Made by a program: the position numbers and the translations under genes. From a bacterium (GTDB taxonomy: Bacteria; Bacillota; Clostridia; Christensenellales; CAG-138), in the NCBI GenBank assembly GCA_029218485.1, contig JAQXRK010000100.1, positions 1 to 15,579 of the forward strand: 15,579 nucleotides of DNA. The letters run 5' to 3'. The notes under the pieces are model-generated. The model did not search any database. It was not told the DNA's origin and worked only from the letters and a program-made list of their open reading frames with translations. Shown here one piece after another: positions 7,452 to 15,579 of this stretch. Positions within the stretch are counted from its first letter, which is position 1. Each line of letters begins with the position of its first letter.

Positions 7452-9149
7452 ATGAACAACGATTTGCTGACGATTCTCATCATAGAAGCCTTCCTGATCG
7501 CCGGTTTGGCCGCCTTTTTGCTCCGGCGGCGCCGGCACATGATCACCGAAGCACAGGACGGGCTGGGCGCGGTGCGCGGTGCGGCGGAGCGCGGCAATGC
7601 GTCCGCGCGCCAGAATGCGCCGGAAATGCGCAACCTCGCCGCCCTCAGGGCGCGGCATCTCAACGAGCCCCTCTCCGAGCGGGCGCGGCCGACGCAGTTT
7701 GCGGACATCATCGGGCAGGAGGCGGGCATTCGCGCGCTGATGGCGGCGCTGTGCGGGCCGAACCCGCAGCATGTGCTCATCTACGGCCCGCCGGGCGTCG
7801 GCAAGACGTGCGCTGCCCGGCTGGTGCTGGACGAGGCAAAGCGACGGCCGGATTCGCCGTTTACGGAGGAATCGAAGTTTGTGGAGATGGACGCGACGTG
7901 CGTGCGCTTTGACGAGCGCGCCATTGCCGATCCGCTGCTCGGCTCCGTGCACGACCCGATCTATCAGGGCGCGGGCGCGCTGGGCAGCCGCGGCATTCCA
8001 CAGCCGAAGCCGGGCGCGGTTACGCGCGCACACTGCGGGGTGCTGTTCCTCGACGAGATCGGGGAGCTCCACCCGATGCAGATGAACAAGCTGCTCAAGG
8101 TGCTGGAGGATCGCTGCGTGCACTTTGAAAGCGCCTATTATGCGCCGGACAACGGCAATATTCCCGCGCACATCCACGACATCTTTCAAAACGGCCTGCC
8201 GGCAGATTTTCGCCTCGTGGGCGCAACGACGCGCAGGCCGGAGGAGCTGCCCGCCGCGCTTCGCTCCCGCTGCGTGGAGCTGTACTTCAAGCCGCTCGGC
8301 TTTGCGGACCGCAAGCGGATCGCGGAGGGCGCGGCCGCCCGCGCGGGCATGGCCATGACGGATGCGGCGGCGGCCGCCTGCGCGCGCTATGCCGGAAGCG
8401 GGCGCGACGCGGTTAACATCGTGCAGCTGTCGGCCGGCATCGCCTATGGCGAGCACCGGAAGGAGATTCTGGAGGGCGACATCGGCTGGGTCGCCCGTAC
8501 CTGCAACTACGCGCCCATGCTCGTGCCGCACATTGCTGAGCAGCCGCGCGTCGGCGTGATGAACATGCTCGCGGTTGCGGGCACCGGCAGCGGCATGGTC
8601 ATGGAGATCGAATGCACGCTCAAAAAGAGCCGCAGGCCGCGGCTTGTGATGAACGGCATCGTCGAGGAGGAGGAGCTGGATCTGCGCACGAAGCGCCTGC
8701 GCAGAAAGAGCACCGCGCGCTGCTCCGTGGAGAGCGTGCTCTGCGCCGTGTCCGATTTGACGGGCGTGGATTTTGAGGAGTATGAGGTGCGCTTCAACAT
8801 CCCCGGCGGCCTCCCGGCGGACGGCCCGTCCGCGGGCATTGCCATCGCCATCGCGCTGTACAGCGCGCTCAGCGGCACGCCGCCGCTCTCGCGGGCCGCA
8901 GCCACGGGCGAGGTGACCATCCACGGCGAGGTGCGCCCCGTCGGCGGCGTTCGGGAGAAGCTGGCAGCGGCGTTTGAGGCGGGCGCGGAACTTGTGCTCA
9001 TCCCCGTCGGAAATGACGACGCCGAGTTTGCCGCCGAGCCGAGGGCGCATGCCGTCGGCACGCTGCGGGAGGCGTTTTCGCTGGTGTTCGGGGAGCAGGC
9101 GGTGGCAGGGATAGCGGAGACGGCCATGGCGGAGCAGCTTCCGCTCTGA
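7452..9149 (+). CDS. lonB: LonB-type membrane-anchored ATP-dependent protease
   Basis: This 565-aa protein closely resembles Bacillus subtilis LonB (552 aa). An N-terminal transmembrane helix (about 4-23) ends in an RRRR stop-transfer patch. The AAA+ module has Walker A GPPGVGKT (112-119, Lys118) and Walker B VLFLDE (Asp201, Glu202), with the LonB stretches SVHDPIYQGAGALG and GIPQPKPGAVTRAH between them. The C-terminal protease domain carries the Ser-Lys dyad: Ser460 in DGPSAG and Lys503 in REKL, spaced 43 residues as in LonA. It lacks the large LonA N-terminal domain. It should degrade proteins at the inner face of the membrane. In B. subtilis, lonB is expressed in the forespore. The start is uncertain: no clear ribosome site precedes ATG 7452, and an in-frame TTG at 7404 with GGAG upstream is an alternative. 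A strong terminator follows directly. Confidence 0.93.
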   Translation: MNNDLLTILIIEAFLIAGLAAFLLRRRRHMITEAQDGLGAVRGAAERGNASARQNAPEMRNLAALRARHLNEPLSERARPTQFADIIGQEAGIRALMAALCGPNPQHVLIYGPPGVGKTCAARLVLDEAKRRPDSPFTEESKFVEMDATCVRFDERAIADPLLGSVHDPIYQGAGALGSRGIPQPKPGAVTRAHCGVLFLDEIGELHPMQMNKLLKVLEDRCVHFESAYYAPDNGNIPAHIHDIFQNGLPADFRLVGATTRRPEELPAALRSRCVELYFKPLGFADRKRIAEGAAARAGMAMTDAAAAACARYAGSGRDAVNIVQLSAGIAYGEHRKEILEGDIGWVARTCNYAPMLVPHIAEQPRVGVMNMLAVAGTGSGMVMEIECTLKKSRRPRLVMNGIVEEEELDLRTKRLRRKSTARCSVESVLCAVSDLTGVDFEEYEVRFNIPGGLPADGPSAGIAIAIALYSALSGTPPLSRAAATGEVTIHGEVRPVGGVREKLAAAFEAGAELVLIPVGNDDAEFAAEPRAHAVGTLREAFSLVFGEQAVAGIAETAMAEQLPL

Positions 9150-9163
9150 TCGCGCGGCACGAG

Positions 9164-9198
9164 CGCGCCGGACGCTGGGTGTGTCCGGCGCGTTTTTT
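9164..9198 (+). terminator. Rho-independent terminator after lonB
   Basis: A perfect 10-bp stem (CGCGCCGGAC / GTCCGGCGCG) with a 9-nt loop is followed by TTTTTTGT. It begins 14 nt after the lonB stop, so lonB and lonA should be separate transcription units despite their adjacency. Confidence 0.95.
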
Positions 9199-9245
9199 GT
9201 CTCAAAAGTGTCACAGGAAAAACACGAAAAGGATACGATCACCGT

Positions 9246-9274
9246 TTGCACAAAACGGCAGTAACCAGTATACT
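9246..9274 (+). promoter_or_regulatory. Probable sigma-A promoter of lonA
   Basis: TTGCAC (9246-9251) and TATACT (9269-9274) are 17 nt apart. The -10 matches the consensus at 5 of 6 positions and the -35 at about half. It lies between the lonB terminator and the lonA leader, which gives a 5' leader of roughly 140 nt. No CIRCE element or clear CtsR heptad repeat is seen nearby. Confidence 0.6.
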
Positions 9275-9316
9275 ATATCCTAAGGATGTGTATGCGTACA
9301 TATCCCCATCACAATA

Positions 9317-9384
9317 CCGGCCCTCGACAGGCCGGGAGCAAGCGGAGCAGCCGCAGCATCCATCGCGCCGCAGCGAAAGCGGCG
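9317..9384 (+). promoter_or_regulatory. Structured 5' leader of lonA with three hairpins
   Basis: Three successive GC stems lie in the transcribed leader: CCGGCC/GGCCGG (9317-9322 with 9330-9335, 7-nt loop), GCGG/CCGC (9342-9345 with 9351-9354) and CGCCGC/GCGGCG (9366-9371 with 9379-9384, 7-nt loop). None is followed by a T-run. A role in mRNA stability or translation control is possible. No known riboswitch class was recognised. Confidence 0.5.
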
Positions 9385-9421
9385 GGGCGGAGCGGCGATC
9401 CGGGAAAGGAATGGATAGGAT

Positions 9422-11777
<2,356 letters not shown>

Positions 11778-11797
<20 letters not shown>

Positions 11798-12410
11798 ACA
11801 GGCCGCGTTTTTGACGAGCGTCGGGCAGGGGTCGGCATATCCGCCGGCCGCCTGCTGCGAGATCGCGATCGTGGGCAAGAGCAATGTTGGCAAGTCGAGC
11901 CTGATCAACAGCCTCTGCAACAACAAAAAGCTCGCCAAAACCTCCCAGACGCCGGGGAAGACGAGGCTGATCAACTTCTTTTTGATCAACCGGTCGTTCC
12001 ATATGGTCGATCTGCCCGGCTATGGCTTTGCGCGCGCGAGCAAGACCGAGCAGCAGGGCTGGGGCGAGCTGATGGAGAGCTATCTCGGCAGCGGGCGCGT
12101 CAGGCACCTGTTCCTGCTCCTCGATATCCGTCATGCGCCGACGGCCGAGGACCGGCAGATGTTCCGGTGGCTGCTCTATTACGGCGTGCCGTTCACGCTT
12201 GTGGCGACCAAGGCGGACAAGCTCGCCAAGTCCAAGCGCCAGCAGGCGGCCAACGCCGCGGCCAAGGCGCTGGGCGCGCCGCCGTATGCGATACCGTTTT
12301 CCACGGAAACCGGCGACGGACGCGATGCGCTTTTAACCCGGATCGGCCAGATTTTGCAGGATTCAGAAAAATCGGCCGTTCCCGATGAAAAATCATCCGT
12401 TAACCCTTGA
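11778..12410 (+). CDS. engB: Ribosome biogenesis GTPase EngB (YsxC/YihA)
   Basis: A 210-aa TRAFAC-class GTPase needed for late 50S subunit assembly in B. subtilis (YsxC). The G1 loop is GKSNVGKS (33-40, Lys39), followed by SLINSL. The G2 region is TPGKTRLINF (58-67), G3 is DLPGYG (78-83) and G4 is TKAD (144-147). A G5-like FSTETGDG follows near the C-terminus. These match the EngB subfamily closely, including the DLPGYGFA variant. ATG 11778 is the family start and has GAGGAG 7 nt upstream (11765-11770), inside the end of lonA. The 20-nt overlap implies co-transcription and probably coupled translation. Its stop codon overlaps the -35 box of the promoter for the next gene. Confidence 0.97.
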
Positions 12411-12435
12411 CATGTTGCTATGGGTTTAGCATAAT
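12407..12435 (+). promoter_or_regulatory. Strong sigma-A promoter of the zinc-ribbon/phosphoesterase unit
   Basis: Consensus TTGACA (12407-12412), 17-nt spacer and CATAAT (12430-12435, 5 of 6). TAATAT two bases further is an alternative -10. The -35 overlaps the engB stop codon. The start point should be near 12442, about 125 nt before the zinc-ribbon ATG. Confidence 0.85.
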
Positions 12436-12436
12436 A

Positions 12437-12470
12437 TGCACTGTGCCGGGCGATTGACTGGCACGGTGCA
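12437..12470 (+). promoter_or_regulatory. Inverted repeat at the transcription start, possible operator
   Basis: TGCACTGTGCC (12437-12447) and GGCACGGTGCA (12460-12470) form an 11-bp inverted repeat with one T-G mismatch and a 12-nt centre. It begins 2 nt after the -10 box and spans the predicted start point. No T-run follows, so it is not a terminator. It could be a repressor site or a 5' mRNA hairpin. The rest of the leader (12471-12566) shows nothing I recognise besides the ribosome site GAGGAGA (12551-12557). Confidence 0.65.
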
Positions 12471-12566
12471 TGAAGCGAGTCAGCGACACATCCTTTCTGT
12501 TTGTATCGCTCCCGAATATCAAAACATGTATGCCGGCAGATGGCGGCACAGAGGAGAACGGTTGAT

Positions 12567-12854
12567 ATGGCATTGAGAAAGTGCCCCAAGTGTGAGTTGA
12601 ACTATATCCGCGAGGGTGAGCAGTATTGCAATGTGTGCATGCGCGCCATGAAGAACGGGCGCATTCAGGCGGAACCCGTTGCGGAGGAGGAAGAAACGCT
12701 CTGCAGCGAGTGCGGAGAGGCGCCCGTGGTGCGCGGTTATGATCTTTGCGCCAACTGCTTGCGCGAGCAAAAGCGTCAGGCGGAGCTGGAAAACGCCATC
12801 GCGATCGATGAGGACGAGGAAGACTTCGAGGACGAGGAGCCGGACGAGGAGTAA
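12567..12854 (+). CDS. Small double zinc-ribbon protein with acidic tail
   Basis: A 95-aa protein with two predicted zinc-binding ribbons. Ribbon one has Cys6-x2-Cys9 and Cys21-x2-Cys24 (CPKCELNYI...CNVC). Ribbon two has Cys46-x2-Cys49 and Cys61-x2-Cys64 (CSEC...CANC). A short basic helix follows, and the last 20 or so residues are almost all Asp and Glu. No catalytic domain is present. The N-terminal ribbon resembles, from memory, ribbons found in various clostridial proteins. The acidic tail suggests contact with a basic partner such as a ribosomal or nucleic-acid-binding protein, which is inference. GAGGAGA 9 nt upstream decides for ATG 12567 over an in-frame ATG at 12501 without a site. 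It lies just downstream of engB and 41 nt before the phosphoesterase, with which it is probably co-transcribed. Function unknown. Confidence 0.85.
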   Translation: MALRKCPKCELNYIREGEQYCNVCMRAMKNGRIQAEPVAEEEETLCSECGEAPVVRGYDLCANCLREQKRQAELENAIAIDEDEEDFEDEEPDEE

Positions 12855-12895
12855 CCGTCAAAAGAGGGGTGGAAGACCGGAAAGGGGAGAGCTGT

Positions 12896-13582
12896 ATGCG
12901 CGTGTTTGCCATCGGTGATCTGCACCTTTCCTTTGGCACCGACAAGCCGATGGATGTGTTCGGCGAAGCGTGGCGCGACCATGCGCAGCGGCTGGACCGG
13001 GCTTGGCGTGCCGCCGTGGGCGCGGACGATCTCGTGCTCATTCCGGGCGATATCAGCTGGGCGATCCGCCTGCAGCAGGCTGCGGACGATCTTTCGTTCA
13101 TCTGCGATCTGCCGGGGAAGAAGCTGCTCCTGCGCGGCAATCACGACTATTGGTGGAGTTCGCTCACGCAGGTGGAGCGCGCGCTGGATGCGTCGGCCCG
13201 CGTGGTGCAGAACAACGCGCTGACCGTCGGCGGCTTTACGATCGGCGGCACACGCGGCTGGACGCTGCCGGACGAGGCAAACGAGGCCGCGGACACGCAC
13301 ATCTATCAGCGCGAGCTGATCCGGCTGGAGATGTCCCTGTCGCGCATGGAAGAGGGGCGGCGGCGCATCGCCATGCTGCATTTTCCGCCCACCGATGTGC
13401 ACGGGGCGGATACCGGGATGACGAAGCTGCTCGAGAAGTACGGCGTCGAGATTGCGGTGTATGCGCACCTGCATGGGCGTGCGCACCGCGCGGCGTTCAT
13501 CGGGGAGAAGAACGGCGTGCGCTATGTGTTTGCCGCGGCGGATTATTTGCAGTTTCAGCCGCTGTTGATCGCGGAGGAATGA
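12896..13582 (+). CDS. Calcineurin-like metallophosphoesterase
   Basis: A 228-aa cytosolic hydrolase of the binuclear metal phosphoesterase fold. The metal ligands are in the usual order: GDLHLS (Asp8, His10), PGDISW (Asp52), GNHDYWW (Asn82, His83), LHFPP (His162) and HLHGRAH (His191, His193). The set is complete, so it should be active. It resembles the uncharacterised bacterial group of predicted phosphohydrolases (COG1768-like, from memory). The substrate cannot be inferred. AAAGGGGAG at 12881-12889, 6 nt before ATG 12896, fixes the start. An in-frame ATG at 12869 would add nine residues before the first beta strand. It is the last gene before a strong terminator, probably in one unit with the zinc-ribbon gene. 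Confidence 0.92.
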   Translation: MRVFAIGDLHLSFGTDKPMDVFGEAWRDHAQRLDRAWRAAVGADDLVLIPGDISWAIRLQQAADDLSFICDLPGKKLLLRGNHDYWWSSLTQVERALDASARVVQNNALTVGGFTIGGTRGWTLPDEANEAADTHIYQRELIRLEMSLSRMEEGRRRIAMLHFPPTDVHGADTGMTKLLEKYGVEIAVYAHLHGRAHRAAFIGEKNGVRYVFAAADYLQFQPLLIAEE

Positions 13583-13597
13583 ATTGGGCTCTGACAG

Positions 13598-13637
13598 GCG
13601 GAGGGTGTCGCTCGAAAGCGCGCACCCTCCGCTTTTT
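13598..13637 (+). terminator. Rho-independent terminator after the phosphoesterase
   Basis: Stem GCGGAGGGTG / CACCCTCCGC (10 bp), extended by an inner CGCT/AGCG stem closed by a CGAA tetraloop, and followed by TTTTTGCTTTT. It begins 16 nt after the phosphoesterase stop. There is no T-run on the other strand, so it works for plus-strand transcription only. The remaining gap to 13805 is GC-rich and shows no gene or signal beyond a 12-mer repeated twice (13683 and 13748). Confidence 0.95.
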
Positions 13638-13805
13638 GCTTTTCCGGACGGGGCGAAACGGCGGACAGCGGCCCTCCCGGCCGTATGCGGGCGGGGGCTG
13701 TTTCTTGCCGCCGCTTGCCCGGTTTCGATAGCGTCTGCCTCCAGATTGTATGCGGGCGGTTTCGCGGACGCCCGATCCCTTGCTGCAGGCCGTATGGCGC
13801 GCACG

Positions 13806-14657
13806 TCAGAACAGCGTCGGCTGCCGGAATGCGCGCAGAAAGGCAAACACCCGCTCATTGCCATGCACGATGCCATAGCGGTCGCAGGTCGCAGCAAACT
13901 GCTCCCAGAGCGCGGGCGCGTTCGGAGAGGGGAGCATGTAGGCGTAGCCATAGGTCTGCTGGTAGCGGGCTTTCAGCCCGGGAAAGTGCCGGTCGAGCGC
14001 TTGGTAGTAGTGCTCGCGGCTGCCCTCGCGCAGCGTCAGCCCCATGCCGAAGCAGATGATGCCCCATACGCCCGCCTCGGCGCACATGTCGAGCAGGGCG
14101 GCAAGGTTCTCCGGCGTATCGTTGAGAAACGGCAGCAGCGGCTCGATCCACACCACCGTGGGAATGCCGTGCGCCTGCAGCGTGCGCAGCACCTCAAAGC
14201 GCCGCGCGGTCGTACAGACATTCGGCTCCACAATGCGGCAAAGCGCCTCGTCGGCAGTGGTCAGCGTCATCTGCACGACGCATTTGGCCTGCGCGTGGAT
14301 GGCGTCCAGCAGATCGAGATCGCGCAGGATCAGGTCGGATTTCGTCTGGATGGCAAGGCCGAAGCCGTAGCTCTGCAGGAGCGCAAGGCAGCGCCGGGTC
14401 AGGCCGAGCGTGCGCTCCTCCGGCAGATACGGGTCGCACATGGCGCCGGTGCCGATCATGCATCGCGCGCGCTTTTTTCGCAGCGCCGCCTCGAGCAGCG
14501 CCGGTGCGTTGCGCTTGACCTCCACATCCTCAAAGGCGTGCTCCATGCGGTAGCACGCGCTGCGCGCATCGCAATAGATGCAGCCGTGCGTGCAGCCGCG
14601 GTACAGGTTCATGCCGTTCTGCGCGGACAGCAGCGTTTTGGCATCCGTAAAGTGCAT
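13806..14657 (-). CDS. SPL-family-like radical SAM protein
   Basis: A 283-aa radical S-adenosylmethionine enzyme. The 4Fe-4S binding motif is CTHGCIYCD near the N-terminus (Cys22, Cys26, Cys29), in the CxxxCxxC spacing. Downstream are IGTGAMCDPYLPEE (a GGE-like/SAM-binding region about 68-81), QTKSDLILRDLDLL and VVWIEPLLPFLNDT, as in the group related to spore photoproduct lyase (SplB-like). At 283 residues it is shorter than B. subtilis SplB (342), and it does not look like a true spore photoproduct lyase. The uncharacterised Rv2578c/COG1533-type proteins are the better comparison. The substrate is unknown. GAGGA at 14664-14668, 6 nt upstream, supports the start. It lies 78 nt after the membrane protein gene on the same strand and may be read from the same transcript. 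Confidence 0.88.
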   Translation of the reverse strand: MHFTDAKTLLSAQNGMNLYRGCTHGCIYCDARSACYRMEHAFEDVEVKRNAPALLEAALRKKRARCMIGTGAMCDPYLPEERTLGLTRRCLALLQSYGFGLAIQTKSDLILRDLDLLDAIHAQAKCVVQMTLTTADEALCRIVEPNVCTTARRFEVLRTLQAHGIPTVVWIEPLLPFLNDTPENLAALLDMCAEAGVWGIICFGMGLTLREGSREHYYQALDRHFPGLKARYQQTYGYAYMLPSPNAPALWEQFAATCDRYGIVHGNERVFAFLRAFRQPTLF

Positions 14658-14709
14658 GCAATATCCTCGTGTTGATGGACAGCGTCTTTGCAGACGTCCT
14701 CGTCGTTTT

Positions 14710-14731
14710 CCGGCGTTTGATCTTTCGCCGG
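14710..14731 (-). other. Hairpin between the last two genes
   Basis: A perfect 6-bp stem (CCGGCG / CGCCGG) with a 10-nt loop lies immediately after the membrane-protein stop on the minus strand. A smaller CGTCT/AGACG stem with a GCAA loop follows near 14680-14695. Neither has a T-run. They may be mRNA 3'-end or processing structures rather than terminators. Confidence 0.4.
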
Positions 14732-14735
14732 CAGC

Positions 14736-15524
14736 CTATTCCACGATCGTTTCCTCGATTCCAGTCACCTGTTTGACGGCGTTGATAATGCGATCATTTC
14801 GATCATGGGACGTTTGGCCATCGCGAAAATCCAACAACCATTCGTCCGAAGCAGTCATATAGGAGATACTTTCCAATTGTGTCAGATCATATTCCTCTTT
14901 ATATAAGCCGCTGGAACTATGGAATACCAGGCTGTTTTGCGTAACAAAATATGCATAACCCATATTATTTGGTAAAAAGCATAAGCACATAACACAAAGA
15001 AGTATGTCCAGCCCTATATAAGCTTTTTGCATCAGATCCATGCCGCGTACGCGCTCAATATACGGCTCCGTGACCGGAAAGTTCCGAAAATCATCCAATA
15101 AAGCTCCGCTTGTTCTCACCGGAGGTTCAAGGGCACAAAACAGCAGGTCCAGCGCCTGGTCTCCCAGTCTCTTTCGTACAATCATGTGCTCGATCAGTCC
15201 ATAGAGGGGAAATCCCAACAAGAATGCGCAAGCGTCGAACTCGAATGGCGATACATAGTAAATGATGTTTCCAAATCGCATATATAGCGAAAGAAAATAG
15301 ATTCCCCGAATCAGCCAATACACCACAAATGCACAGGCAATTACGCCGACCGGCCAGAAAAGGAGCATGAGTACTCGCTTTTTGTTGTCACCCGGTTTAC
15401 GCCATGACCATCCCTTAAACTCCTTTAATTCGCAGCGTAGCTGCACAATGCGGGCAGCAAACAGGGCAATGATCAAAACGATGGAAAAGAGCTGCAGCGC
15501 AGCAACCACATGTTCATTCTGCAT
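14736..15524 (-). CDS. AT-rich multi-pass membrane protein of unknown function
   Basis: A 262-aa protein I do not recognise. Four hydrophobic segments are seen, at about 6-24, 51-72, 96-115 and 168-187. A basic/polar loop (about 115-167) contains EPPVRTSGALLDDF. The C-terminal 70 residues are soluble, with alternating hydrophobic residues (QNSLVFHSSSGLYKEEYDL, WLLDFRDGQ) and a final helix. This looks like the small PH-like domains found behind membrane helices in some bacterial proteins, but that is only inference. The gene is clearly lower in GC (a sampled 60-nt stretch is about 42%) than its neighbours, which are above 60%, so it may be a recent acquisition. GGGGGG lies 6 nt before the ATG, a weak ribosome site. 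The 55 nt to the window edge hold no recognisable promoter. Confidence 0.7.
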   Translation of the reverse strand: MQNEHVVAALQLFSIVLIIALFAARIVQLRCELKEFKGWSWRKPGDNKKRVLMLLFWPVGVIACAFVVYWLIRGIYFLSLYMRFGNIIYYVSPFEFDACAFLLGFPLYGLIEHMIVRKRLGDQALDLLFCALEPPVRTSGALLDDFRNFPVTEPYIERVRGMDLMQKAYIGLDILLCVMCLCFLPNNMGYAYFVTQNSLVFHSSSGLYKEEYDLTQLESISYMTASDEWLLDFRDGQTSHDRNDRIINAVKQVTGIEETIVE

Positions 15525-15579
15525 TTCTTACCCCCCAAATCGATAGGTTGTGTGCTTTTGCGACCGAGCATTGCGTTGT

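Noticed and set aside
7263..9251. Very long open frame (662 codons) on the minus strand
   Set aside because: It lies antisense to lonB, whose protein has all family motifs. Long antisense frames are expected in GC-rich coding DNA, and its Arg/His-rich translation resembles no protein family.
9199..9421. CIRCE or CtsR operator upstream of lonA
   Set aside because: Neither the TTAGCACTC/GAGTGCTAA pair nor a GGTCAAA tandem heptad is present.
12437..12470. Hairpin as a terminator for lonA-engB
   Set aside because: It has no T-run and sits immediately after a promoter -10 box.
13683..13759. 12-mer GTATGCGGGCGG occurring twice
   Set aside because: Only two copies of a short GC-rich word in GC-rich DNA, with no regular structure.
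12776..13951. 391-codon open frame on the minus strand
   Set aside because: It runs antisense across the zinc-ribbon gene, the phosphoesterase and the terminator, all of which have good support on the plus strand.

Overview
The window looks like a chromosomal piece of a GC-rich member of the Bacillota, most likely a Clostridia relative. Three things point there. Nearly every gene has a strong purine-rich Shine-Dalgarno site. The order lonB-lonA-engB is the one known from Bacillus subtilis (lonB-lonA-ysxC). Export proteins are of monoderm type, with a lipoprotein signal and a single-membrane adaptor. No rRNA, tRNA, CRISPR array, insertion sequence or phage gene was recognised.

Layout. Positions 6-3536 (minus strand) hold a tight three-gene operon: membrane-fusion adaptor, MacB/LolD-type ATPase and FtsX-fold permease. 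Together they form a MacAB/YknXYZ-like ABC system. Positions 3703-3736 carry a minus-strand terminator that closes the next unit, an ECF sigma factor and a membrane-anchored partner that is probably its anti-sigma factor (3795-5768). A second minus-strand terminator (5852-5875) and a 23-bp tandem repeat (5876-5921) separate this pair from a beta-helix lipoprotein gene (6029-7219).

Transcription then diverges. The plus strand carries lonB (membrane-anchored Lon protease), a strong terminator, a structured 5' leader, and lonA overlapping engB. Next come a small double zinc-ribbon protein and a metallophosphoesterase. These last two probably share a very good sigma-A promoter whose -35 box overlaps the engB stop codon, and they end at a strong terminator (13598-13637). 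The last two genes lie on the minus strand: a small SPL-like radical SAM protein and a membrane protein of unknown function. The latter is clearly more AT-rich than the rest.

The genes fall into functional blocks: envelope export and envelope sensing on the left, protein quality control and ribosome assembly in the middle, and enzymes of unknown substrate on the right. I do not see an obviously new multi-gene system. The items most worth a second look are regulatory: the lonB start region, the inverted repeat at the zinc-ribbon promoter, the multi-hairpin lonA leader, and the tandem TTGACA-containing repeat. The AT-rich membrane protein at the right edge also deserves a look.
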